Shown here: positions 39,501 through 51,500 of the stretch, in pieces
How positions within the stretch are numbered: the stretch's first letter is position 1
Layout of the letters: every line of letters begins with the position of its first letter
Source: Hirundichthys speculiger
Lineage: Eukaryota; Chordata; Actinopteri; Beloniformes; Exocoetidae
Assembly: GCA_018398805.1 (NCBI GenBank)
Contig: JAGFBZ010000335.1
Coordinates: 62,001 to 126,000, forward strand
Length of the DNA: 64,000 bases
Direction: 5' to 3'
Notes under the pieces: generated by a model
What the model was told of the DNA's origin: nothing
The model's input: only the letters and a program-made list of their open reading frames with translations
The model's database searches: none
Position numbers and translations under genes: made by a program

Positions 39501-42500
39501 ATTGGTACCAGGCTGTGGTGCAGTATACCAGGATGCTCTGGATGGTGGCTCTTTAGAGCAGCACCCTGGTACCAGGCTGTGATGCAGTATACCAGGATGC
39601 TCTGGATGGTGGCTCTGTAGAGCAGCACCCTGGTACCAGGCTGTGATGCAGTACGCCAGGATTCTCTGGATGGTGGCTCTATGGAGCAGCACCCTGGTAC
39701 CAGGCTGTGATGCAGTACCAGGATGCTCTGGATGGTGGCTCTGTAGAGTAGCACCCTGGTACCAGGCTGTGATGCAGTACCAGGATGCTCTGGATGGTGG
39801 CTCTGTAGAATAGCACCCTGGTACCAGGTTGTGATGCAGTATGCCAGGATGCTCTGGATGGTGGCTCTGTATGAGCAGCACCCTGGTACCAGGCTGTGAT
39901 GCAGTACCAGGATGCTCTGGATGGTGGCTCTGTAGAGCAGCACCCTGGTACCAGGCTGTGATGCAGTTCAAGGTTGATCTGGATGGTGGCTCTGTAGAGC
40001 AGCACCCTGGTAGCAGGCTGTGATGAAGTACGCCAGGATGCTCTGGATGGTGGCTCTTTAGAGCAGCACCCTGGTACCAGGCTGTGATGCAGTACCAGGA
40101 TGCTCTGGATGGTGGCCCTGTAGAGCAGCACCCTGGTACCAGGCTGTGATGCATTACGCCAAGATGCTCTGGATGGTGGCTCTGTAGAGAGGAACCTTGC
40201 GTACAAGATTGTAATGCAGTATATCAGGATGCTCTGGATGGTGGCTCTTTAGAGCAGCACCCTGGTACCAGGCTGTGATGCAGTACCAGGATGCTCTGGA
40301 TGGTGGCTCTGAAGAGCAGCACCCTTGTACCAGGCTGTGATGAAGTATGCCAGGATGCTCTGGATGGTGGCTCTTTAGAGCAGCACCCTGGTACCAGGCT
40401 GTGATGCAGTACCAGGATGCTCTGGATGGTGGCCCTTTAGAGCAGCACCCTGGTATCAGCCTGTGATGCAGTACGCCAGGATGGTCTGGATGGTGGCTCT
40501 GTAGAGCAGCACCGTGGTACCAGGCTGTGATGCAGTACCAGGATGATCTGGATGGTGGCTCTGTAGAGCAGCACACCGATACCAGGCTGTGATGCAGTAC
40601 ACCAGGATGCTCTGGATGGTGGCTCTGTAGAGCAGCACCGTGGTACCACGCTGTGATGCAGTATACCAGGATGCTCTGGATGGTGGCTCTGTAGGGCAGC
40701 ACCCTAATACAAGGCTGCGATGCAGTACGCAAGGATTCTCTGGATGGTGGCTCTGTAGAGCAGCACACTGCGTAACAGGCTGTGATGCAGTGCGCCAGGA
40801 TGGTCTGGATGGTGGCTCTGTAGAGCAGCACCCTAATACCAGGCTGTGATGCAGTACGCCAGGATGCTCTGGATGCTTGCTCTGTAGAGCAGCACCCTGG
40901 TACCATGCTGTGATGCAGTACCAGGATTGGATGGTGGCTCTGTAGAGCAGCACCCTGGGTACCCAGGCTGTGATGCAGTACCAGGATGGATCTGGATGGT
41001 GGCTCTGTAGAGCAGCACACTGGTACCAGGCTGTGATGCAGTGATGCAGGACTGCCAGGCTGGATGGATGGGGTGGCTCTGTATGGTGGCTCTAGAGCAG
41101 CACCGTGGTACCACGCTGTGATGCAGTATACCAGGATGCTCTGGATGGTGACTCTGTAGAGCAGCACCCTAATACAAGGCTGCGATGCAGTACGCCAGGA
41201 TTCTNNNNNNNNNNNNNNNNNNNNNNNNNNNNNNNNNNNNNNNNNNNNNNNNNNNNNNNNNNNNNNNNNNNNNNNNNNNNNNNNNNNNNNNNNNNNNNNN
41301 NNNNNNNNNNNNNNNNNNNNNNNNNNNNNNNNNNNNNNNNNNNNNNNNNNNNNNNNNNNNNNNNNNNNNNNNNNNNNNNNNNNNNNNNNNNNNNNNNNNN
41401 NNNNNNNNNNNNNNNNNNNNNNNNNNNNNNNNNNNNNNNNNNNNNNNNNNNNNNNNNNNNNNNNNNNNNNNNNNNNNNNNNNNNNNNNNNNNNNNNNNNN
41501 NNNNNNNNNNNNNNNNNNNNNNNNNNNNNNNNNNNNNNNNNNNNNNNNNNNNNNNNNNNNNNNNNNNNNNNNNNNNNNNNNNNNNNNNNNNNNNNNNNNN
41601 NNNNNNNNNNNNNNNNNNNNNNNNNNNNNNNNNNNNNNNNNNNNNNNNNNNNNNNNNNNNNNNNNNNNNNNNNNNNNNNNNNNNNNNNNNNNNNNNNNNN
41701 NNNNNNNNNNNNNNNNNNNNNNNNNNNNNNNNNNNNNNNNNNNNNNNNNNNNNNNNNNNNNNNNNNNNNNNNNNNNNNNNNNNNNNNNNNNNNNNNNNNN
41801 NNNNGCTCTGTAGAGCAGCACCCTGGTACCAGGCTGTGATTGAGTGCAAGGATGCTCTGATGGTGGCTCTGTAGAGCAGCACCCTGGTACCAGGCTGTGA
41901 TGCAGTACGCCAGGATGATCTGGATGGTGGCTCTGTAGAGCAGCACCCTGCATACCAGGCTGTGATTAAGTATGCCAGGATGCTCTGGATGGTGGCTCTG
42001 TAGAGCAGCACCCTGCGTTACAGGCTGTGATGCAGTACACCAGGATGGTCTGGATGGTGGCTCTGTAGAGCATCACCCTGGTACCAGACTGTGATGCAGT
42101 ACCAGGATGCCCTGGATGGTGGCTCTGTAGAGCAGCACCCTGGTACCAAGCTGTGATGCAGTAGTCCAGGATGCTCTGGATGGTGGCTTTGTAGAGCAGC
42201 AACCTGGTACCAGGCTGTGATGCAGTACCAGTATGCTCTGGATGGTGGCTCTGTAGAGCAGCACCCTGGTACCAGGCTGTAATGCAGTACCAGAATGCTC
42301 TGGATGGTGGTTTTGTAGAGCAGCACCCTGGGATAAGGCTGTGATGCCTTACCAAGATGCTCTGGATGGTGGCTCTGTAGAGCAGCAACCTGGTACCAGC
42401 CTGTGAGACAGTACAAGTATGCTCTAGATGGTGGCTCTGTAGAGCAGCACCCTGGTACCAGGCTGTGATGCAGTACGCCAGGATGCTCTGGATGGTGGCT

Positions 42501-45500
42501 CTGTAGAGCAGCACCCTGGTACCAGGCTGTGATGAAGTATGCCAGGATGCTCTGCATTGTGGCCCTTTAGAGCAGCACACTGGTACCAGGCTGTGATGCA
42601 GTACGCCAGGATGATCTGGATGGTGGCTCTGTAGAGCAGCACCCTGCATACCAGGCTGTGATTAAGTATGCCAGGATGCTCTGGATGGTGGCTCTGTAGA
42701 GCAGCACCCTGCGTTACAGGCTGTGATGCAGTACACCAGGATGGTCTGGATGGTGGCTCTGTAGAGCATCACCCTGGTACCAGACTGTGATGCAGTACCA
42801 GGATGCCCTGGATGGTGGCTCTGTAGAGCAGCACCCTGGTACCAGGCTGTAATGCAGTACCAGGATGCTCTGGATGGTGGCTTTGTTGAGAAGCACCCTG
42901 GTACCAGGCTGTGATGCAGTATGCCAGGATGCTCTGGATTGTGGCTCTGTAGAGCAGCACCCTGCATACCAGGCTGTGATGCAGTATACAAGGATGCTCT
43001 GGATGGTGGCTCTGTAGAGCAGCACCCTGGGATAAGGCTGTGATGCCTTACCAGGATATCTGGATGGTGGCTCTGTAGAGAAGATCCCTGGTACCAGGCT
43101 GTGATACAGTACGCCAGGATGCTCTGGATGGTGGCTCTGTAGAGCAGCACCCTGGTACCAGGCTGCGATGCAGTAAGCCAAGATGCTCTCGATGGTGGCT
43201 CTGTAGAGCAGCACCCTGGTACCACGCTGTGATGCAGTATGCCAGGATGCTCTGGATGGTGGCTCTGTAGAGCAGCACCCTGGTACCAGGCTGTGATGCA
43301 GTACCAGGATGCTCTGGATGGTGGCTCTGTAGAGCAGCAACCTGGGATAAGGCTGTCATGTCTTACCAGGATATCTGGATGGTGGCTCTGTAGAGCAGAT
43401 CCCTGGTACCAGCCTGTGATGCAGTACCAGGATGCTGTAGATGGTGGCTCAGTAGAGCAGCACCCTGGTACCAGGCTGTGATACAGTACGCCAGGATGCT
43501 CTGGATGGTGGCTCTGTAGAGCAGCACCCTGGTACAGGCTGTGATGCAGTATGCCAGGATGCTCTGGATGGTGGCTCTTTAGAGCAGCACCCTGCGTTAC
43601 AGGCTGTGATGCAGTACACCAGGATGGTCTGGATGGTGGCTCTGTAGAGCAGCACCCTGGTACCAGGCTGTAATGCAGTACCAGAATGCTCTGGATGGTG
43701 GCTTTGTAGAGCAGCACCTTGGGATAAGGCAGTGATGCCTTACCAAGATGCTCTGGATGGTGGCTCTGTAGAGCAGCAACCTGTTACCAGCCTGTGATGC
43801 AGTACTAGTATGCTCTAGATGGTGGCTCTGTAGAGCAGCACCCTGGTACCAGGCTGTGATGCAGTACGCCAGGATGATCTGGATGGTGGCTCTGTAGAGC
43901 AGCACCCTGCATACCAGGCTGTGATTAAGTACGCCAGGATGCTCTGGATGGTGGCTTTGTAGAGCAGCACCCTGCGTTACAGGCTGTGATGCAGTACACC
44001 AGGATGGTCTGGATGGTGGCTCTGTAGAGCATCACCCTGGTACCAGACTGTGATGCAGTACCAGGATGCCCTGGATGGTGGCTCTGTAGAGCAGCACCCT
44101 GGTACCAGGCTGTAATGCAGTACCAGAATGCTCTGGATGGTGGCTTTGTAGAGAAGCACCATGGTACCAGGCTGTGATGCAGTATGCCAGGATGCTCTGG
44201 ATTGTGGCTCTGTAGAGCAGCACCCCCGGGATAAGGCTGTGATGCCTTACCAGGATATCTGGATGGTGGCTCTGTAGAGAAGATCCCTGGTGCCAGGCTG
44301 TGATACAGTACGTCAGGATGCTCTGGATGGTGGCTCTGTAGAGCAGCACCCTGGTACCAGGCTGTGATGCAGTACGCCAAGATGGTCTGGATGGTGGCTC
44401 TGTAGAGCAGCACCCTGGTACCAGGCTGTGATGCAGTACCAGGATGCTCTGGATGGTGGCTCTGTAGAGCAGCAACCTGGGATAAGGCTGTGATGCCTTA
44501 CCAGGATATCTGAATGGTGGCTCTGTAGAGCAGCACCCTGGTACCAGGCTGTGATGCAGTATGCCAGGATGCTCTGGATGGTGACTCTGTAGAGCAGCAC
44601 CCTGGCACCAGGCTGTGATGCAGTACGTCAGGATGCTCTGGATGGTGGCTCTGTAGAGCAGCACCCTGGTACCAGGCTGCGATGCAGTACGCCAAGATGG
44701 TCTGGATGGTGGCTCTGTAGAGCAGCACCCTGGTACCAGGCTGTGATGCAGTACGCCAGGATGCTCTGGATGGTGGCTCTGTAGAGCAGCACCCTGGTAC
44801 CAGGCTGTGATGCAGTACGCTAGGATGGTCTGGATGGTGGCTCTGTAGAGCAGCACCCTGGTACCAGGCTGTGATGCAGTACCAAGATGCTCTGGATGGT
44901 GACTCTGTAGCGCAGCACCCTGGTACCAGGCTGTGATGCAGTACGCTAGGATGTTCTGGATGATGGCTCTGTAGAGCAGCACCCTGGGATAAGGCTGTGA
45001 TGCCTTACCAGGATATCTGAATGGTGGCTCTGTAGAGCAGCACCCTGGTACCAGGCTGTGATGCAGTATGCCAGGATGCTCTGGATGGTGACTCTGTAGA
45101 GCAGCACCCTGGCACCAGGCTGTGATGCAGTACGTCAGGATGCTCTGGATGGTGGCTCTGTAGAGCAGCACCCTGGTACCAGGCTGCGATGCAGTACGCC
45201 AAGATGGTCTGGATGGTGGCTCTGTAGAGCAGCACCCTGGTACCAGGCTGTGATGCAGTACGCCAGGATGCTCTGGATGGTGGCTCTGTAGAGCAGCACC
45301 CTGGTACCAGGCTGTGATGCAGTACGCTAGGATGGTCTGGATGGTGGCTCTGTAGAGCAGCACCCTGGTACCAGGCTGTGATGCAGTACCAAGATGCTCT
45401 GGATGGTGACTCTGTAGCGCAGCACCCTGGTACCAGGCTGTGATGCAGTACGCTAGGATGTTCTGGATGATGGCTCTGTAGAGCAGCACCCTGGTACCAG

Positions 45501-48500
45501 GCTGTGATGCAGTATGCCAGTATGCTCTGGATGATGGCTCTGTAGAGCAGCACCCTGGTACCAGGATGTGATGCAGTACGCCAGGATGCTCTGGATTGTG
45601 GCTCTGTAGAGCAGCACCCTGGTACCAGGCTGTGATGCAGTATGCCAGGATGCTCTGGATGGTGACTCTGTAGAGCAGCACCCTGGCACCAGGCTGTGAT
45701 GCAGTACGTCAGGATGCTCTGGATGGTGGCTCTGTAGAGCAGCACCCTGGTACCAGGCTGCGATGCAGTACGCCAAGATGGTCTGGATGGTGGCTCTGTA
45801 GAGCAGCACCCTGGTACCAGGCTGTGATGCAGTACGCCAGGATGCTCTGGATGGTGGCTCTGTAGAGCAGCACCCTGGTACCAGGCTGTGATGCAGTACG
45901 CTAGGATGGTCTGGATGGTGGCTCTGTAGAGCAGCACCCTGGTACCAGGCTGTGATGCAGTACCAAGATGCTCTGGATGGTGACTCTGTAGCGCAGCACC
46001 CTGGTACCAGGCTGTGATGCAGTACGCTAGGATGTTCTGGATGATGGCTCTGTAGAGCAGCACCCTGGTACCAGGCTGTGATGCAGTATGCCAGTATGCT
46101 CTGGATGATGGCTCTGTAGAGCAGCACCCTGGTACCAGGATGTGATGCAGTACGCCAGGATGCTCTGGATTGTGGCTCTGTAGAGCAGCACCCTGGTACC
46201 AAACTGTGATGCAGTATGCCAGGATGCTCTGGATGGTGGCTCTGTAGAGCAGCACCCTGGTATCAGGCTGTGATGCAGTACGCCCGGATGCTCTGGATGG
46301 TGGCTCTGTAGAGCAGCACCCTGACACCAGGCTGTGATGCAGTACGCCCGGATGCTCTGGATGGTGGCTCTGTAGAGCAGCACCCTGGTACCATGCTGTT
46401 ATGCAGTACCAGGATGCTTTGGATGGTGGCTCTGTAGAGCAGCACCCTGGCACCAGGCTTTTATGCAGTATGTCAGGATGCTCTGGATGGTGGCTCTGTA
46501 GAGCAGCACCCCGGTACCAGGCTGTGATGCAGTACCAGGATGCTCTAGATGGTAGCTCTGTAGAGCAGCACCCTGATACTAGGCTGTGATGCAGTACGCC
46601 CGGATGCTCTGGATGGTGGCTCTGTAGAGCAGTACCCTGGTACCACGCTGTGATGCAGTACCAGGATGCTTTGGATGGTGGCTCTGTAGAGCAGCACCCT
46701 GGCACCAGGCTTTTATGCAGTACGTCAGGATGCTCTGGATGGTGGCTCTGTAGAGCAGCACCCTGGTACCAGGCTGTGATGCAGTAACAGGACGCTTTGG
46801 ATGGTGGCTCTGTAGAGCAGCACCCTGACACCAGGCTGTGATGCAGTACGCCCGGATAATCTGGATGGTGGCTCTGTAGAGCAGCACCCTGGCACCAGGC
46901 TTTTATGCAGTATGTCAGGATGCTCTGGATGGTGGCTCTGTAGAGCAGCACCCTGGTACCAGGCTGTGATGCAGTACCAGGATGCTCTGGATGGTAGCTC
47001 TGTAGAGCAGCACCCTGATACCAGGCTGTGATGCAGTACGCCCCGATGCTCTGGATGGTGGCTCTGTAGAGCAGCACCCTGGTACCACGCTGTGATGCAG
47101 TACCAGGATGCTTTGGATGGTGGCTCTGTAGAGCAGCACCCTGGCACCAGGCTTTTATGCAGTACGCCCGGATAATCTGGATGTTGGCTCTGTAGAGCAG
47201 CACCCTGGCACCAGGCTTTTATGCAGTATGTCAGGATGCTCTGGATGGTGGCTCTGTAGAGCAGCACCCTGGTACCAGGCTGTGATGCAGTACCAGGATG
47301 CTCTGGATGGTAGCTCTGTAGAGCAGCACCCTGATACCAGGCTGTGATGCAGTACGCCCGGATGGTCTGGATGGTGGCTCTGTAGAGCAGCACCCTGGTA
47401 CCACGCTGTGATGCAGTACCAGGATGCTTTGGATGGTGGCTCTGTAGAGCAGCACCCTGGCACCAGGCTTTTATGCAGTACGTCAGCATGCTCTGGATGG
47501 TGGCTCTGTAGAGCAGCACCCTGGTTCCAGGCTGTGATGCAGTAACAGGACGCTTTGGATGGTGGCTCTGTAGAGCAGCACCCTGGTACCAGGCTGTGAT
47601 GCAGTAACAGGACGCTTTGGATGGTGGCTCTGTAGAGCAGCACCCTGGCACCAGGCTGTGATGCAGTACCAGGATGCTCTGGATGGTAGCTCTGTAGAGC
47701 AGCACCCTGGTACCAGCCTGTGATGCAGTACACCAAGATGCTCTGGATGGTGGCTCTGTAGAGCAGCACCCTGGTACCAGGCTGTGATGCAGTATGCCAG
47801 GATGCTCTAGATGGTGACTCTGTAGAGCAGCACCCTGGCACCAGGATGTGATGCAGTACCCGGATGCTCTGGATGGTAGCTCTGTAGAGCAGCACCCTGG
47901 TACCAGCCTGTGATGCAGTAAGCCAAGATGCTCTCGATGGTGGCTCTGTAGAGCAGCACCCTGGCACCAGGCTGTGATGCAGTACCAGGATGCTCTGGAT
48001 GGTAGCTCTGTAGAGCAGCACCCTGGTACCAGCCTGTGATGCAGTACACCAAGATGCTCTGGATGGTGGCTCTGTAGAGCAGCACCCTGGTACCAGGCTG
48101 TGATACAGTATGCCAGGATGCTCTAGATGGTGACTCTGTAGAGCAGCACCCTGGCACCAGGCTGTGATGCAGTACCAGGATGCTCTGGATTGTGGCTCTG
48201 TAGATTAGCACCCTGGTACCAGCCTGTGATGCAGTACACCAAGATGCTCTGGATGGTGGCTCTGTAGAGCAGCACCCTGGTATCAGGCTGTGATGCAGTA
48301 TGCCAGGATGCTCTGGATGGTGACTCTATAGAGCAGCACTCTGGCACCAGGCTGTGACGCAGTACGTCAGGATGCTCTGGATGGTGGCTCTGTAGAACAG
48401 CACCCTGATACCAGGCTGTGATGCAGTATGCCAGGATGCTCTGGGTTGTGGCTCTGTAGAGCAGCACCCTGGTACCAAACTGTGATGCAGTACGCCAGGA

Positions 48501-51500
48501 TGCTCTGGATGGTGGCTCTGTAGAGCAGCACCCTGGTATTAGGCTGTGATGCAGTACCAGGATGCTCTGGATGGTGGCTCTGTAGAAAAGCACCCTGGTA
48601 CCAGGCTGTGATGCAGTACGCCAGGTTGGTCTGGATGGTGGCTCTGTAGAGCAGCACCCTGGTACCAGGCTGTGATGCAGTACCAGGATGCTCTGGAAGG
48701 TTGCTCTATAGAGCAGCATGTTGATATCAGGCTGTTATGCAGTACGCCAGGATGGTCTGGATGCTGGCTGTGTAGAACAGCACCCTGGTACCAGGCTGTG
48801 ATGCAGTACGCCAGGATGCTCTGGATGGTGGCTCTGTAGAGCACCACCCTGGTACCAGGCTGTGATGCAGTACGCCAGGATGCTCTGGATGGTGGCTCTG
48901 TAGAGCAGCACACTGGTACCAGGCTGTGATGCAGTACCACGATGCTCTGGGTGGTGGCTCTGTAGAGCAGCACCCTGGTTCCTAGGCTGTGATGCAATAC
49001 GCCAGGATGCTCTGGATGGTGGCTCTGTAGAGCAGCACCCTGGTACCAGGCTTTGATGCAGTACGCCAGGATGCTCTGGATGGTGGCTCTGTAGAGCAGT
49101 AACCTGGTCAGGGGTGATTCTAGGGTCAGAGTTTTAGGGGTGTTTAGCACCCAATGAGCCCCACCACAACCCACAAGTAACGTTAGTGAGAAGAGGACGA
49201 TACCATTAGGTGGGGTCGTTTTCATTTTCATTCTTAAAATATTTAACTTAACGACAAACTATGTATTAAGTTTTGGACATTATCTAAGCATGTCAAATGC
49301 GAACTAAAATTTTAGAATAACAACATTTCTTACTCCAGGTTTTTGGGGTGCTGAATTTCAAAAAACGGCTAGCCTCGCCCATGACCCTGGTACCAGGCTG
49401 TGATGCAGTACGCCAGGACGCTCTGGATGGTGGCTCTGTAGAGCAGCACCAGCAGCTTCTCCTCCAGGTTGTTTCTCCTGAGCTCCCTCAGGAAGTGGAG
49501 TCGCTGCTGGGCTTTCTTCACCACTGCAGTGGTGTTAGCAGTCCAGGAGAGGTCTGCAGACAGCTGCACACAGTCCCCCTGGATGTAAAGCTGGGCTGGG
49601 TCAGCTCTGCCCTTCCTGATATCCAGAATTATTTCCTTGATTTTTGTGGTGTTCAGCAGCAGGTTGTTGGCTGAACACCACGCTGTCAGACGGTTGACCT
49701 CATCTCTGTAGTCAGACTCATCCCCCCTTAGATGAGCCCGACCATGGTGGTATCATCTGCAAACTTTATGATGGTGTTTGAGAGATGGGTCAGAGAGCAG
49801 TCATGACTGTACAGAGTGAACAGGAGGGGGCCCAGTAACACAGCCTTGAGGGGAACCGGTGCTGAGTGTGATGGTGGAGGAGAGGTAGGGGCCAAGTTTC
49901 ACGGACTGTGGGCGATCCATGAGGAAGTCTTTTTCCACTGGCAGATGGGGGTGGAGATGCCCAGGTCTGACAATTTCTGGATCAGGATCTCCGGTATGAT
50001 GTTATTAAACGCCGAGCTGAAGTCCATGCTCATCCTAACGTAGCTCCCCAGGTGCTCCAGGTGGCTCAGTGTGGTGTGAAGTGCTATGGTGATGGCGTCC
50101 TCTGTGGATCAGTTTGCCTTGTATGCAAACTGATGGGGGTCCAGAGTGGGAGGCAGACAGGTCTTGATGTGCTGGGAGACCAGTCTTTCAAAGCACTTCA
50201 TGACCACAGGTGTAAGTGCCACAGGCCTGTAGTCATTTAGGCTCTCCACTGCTGACTTCTTGGGGACAGGGATGATGGTGGAGGCTTTAAGGCAGGGTGG
50301 AATGGTAGCCTGTGACAGGGACAGGTTAAAAATGCTGGTAAACACTCCAGCCAGTTGGTCGGCACAAGCATTGAGTACCTTGCCAGGTACGCCATCGGGT
50401 ACCATGGAACTGACAGTGACTGACACCATCAATTTTCCCAGGGAGGAGAGCAGTCACACATTGTTTTTATGAGATTTCCTTTTATACCTACCAAAACGTA
50501 AGTATATCAAATGAATTCCTGTCCTTTGTTTTAGCAGACTTCTACCACCCACTGAAATGTTTATTGAATCAGTTCCTGCCTTTTGCTCTGTCAGACTTGC
50601 TAATTCACATACCACACTCCAGCGTGTACATGGGCAGTTTCATGCCTCTTTAATTCAGAATTAAAGTTAAATCAGATTTAAAATGATTAAAAATTACCAT
50701 GTAAACACCTAATTCCGAATGAAAATATCTATTCCAAATTAAACTTAATTTTGAAGTAAATGGCTGGTTTATTCTGATTTTAATTCTGAACAGAATAATT
50801 CCGCGGTCATGTATACACTCCCGCCCGTCTGTCGCGATGATGCTTATATTCCGCGCTGGGCTTGTTTTCAAAACAAAGTTTTAAGATGGCAGCACGCAGT
50901 AAACGGTGGTCAAGAGCAGAGACAATTTATTTAATAAATAGCTTGGAGGAACTGGAAATAATTAAAAGAACAGATGGCAGGAAACATAAAAATTGTGAGC
51001 TTTTCAAAGTTGTAGAGGCTAGGTTAAATGAAGGAGGTTTCGCAGATAGAGATGCCACCCAGGTCAAAAATAAGTGGACTGTTGTTGCTAATCGAGTACG
51101 TTTGTTTTCTTCCGGTAGACGTAAAGACGTCCGTCCCCCTATCCAATCAGAACCCTTCCCAACCCCTAGACCTGAAGCAGAATTGGATAAAGCCGATCAA
51201 ACGTGTTTTCCATGTAAACCTCAATTCGGAATTACTATTTCCATGTAAACTCGAAGGAAAATAGTTTAATTCTGAATTATTTAATTTGGAATAATTAATT
51301 CCGAATTAAAAAACATCATGTAACCGTGGCCAATGTGTAATAAATAATCATTGTTTAGTCTTACTTTTTCATCTGGCAGACTTCCTATAGTCACCTATAA
51401 AAGAGATGTAATGTAAATGTGTGTTACCATGGGCACAACCATCCAGCCTGTAAGCTGCATGACTGTGTCATGCTGTTGCGCTCAGCTTAAATAAACTTGG

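Larger units (their letters stand above)
38865..49445. repeat. Giant minisatellite, 62-64-bp unit, ~10.5 kb
   Basis: Roughly 160 tandem units built of GATGCTCTGGATGGTGGCTC, TGTAGAGCAGCACCCTGGTA and CCAGGCTGTGATGCAGTACG plus CCAG (64 bp), with a 62-bp variant lacking two bases after GTAC. The minus-strand reading is the LINE segment [18 protein letters not shown], so the unit is a piece of the LINE ORF. Higher-order blocks are visible: about 45005-45480 and 45590-46040 nearly repeat the variant pattern of 44520-44960. Interrupted by 600 N and one hAT. Confidence 0.97.
38212..50432 (-). mobile_element. LINE swollen by internal giant minisatellite
   Basis: Minus-strand non-LTR retrotransposon, 5'-truncated. 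Right (5') part 50432-49390 reads [50 protein letters not shown] (RT catalytic box, about 49735-49775), [20 protein letters not shown] and [18 protein letters not shown]. The left (3') part resumes at about 38860 with [20 protein letters not shown] and [13 protein letters not shown], and ends in a reversed TTCTGAT tail at 38216-38232. A GAATT-tailed repeat sits in the 3' region (38415-38537). Without array and insertions the element would be about 2 kb. Confidence 0.9.
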
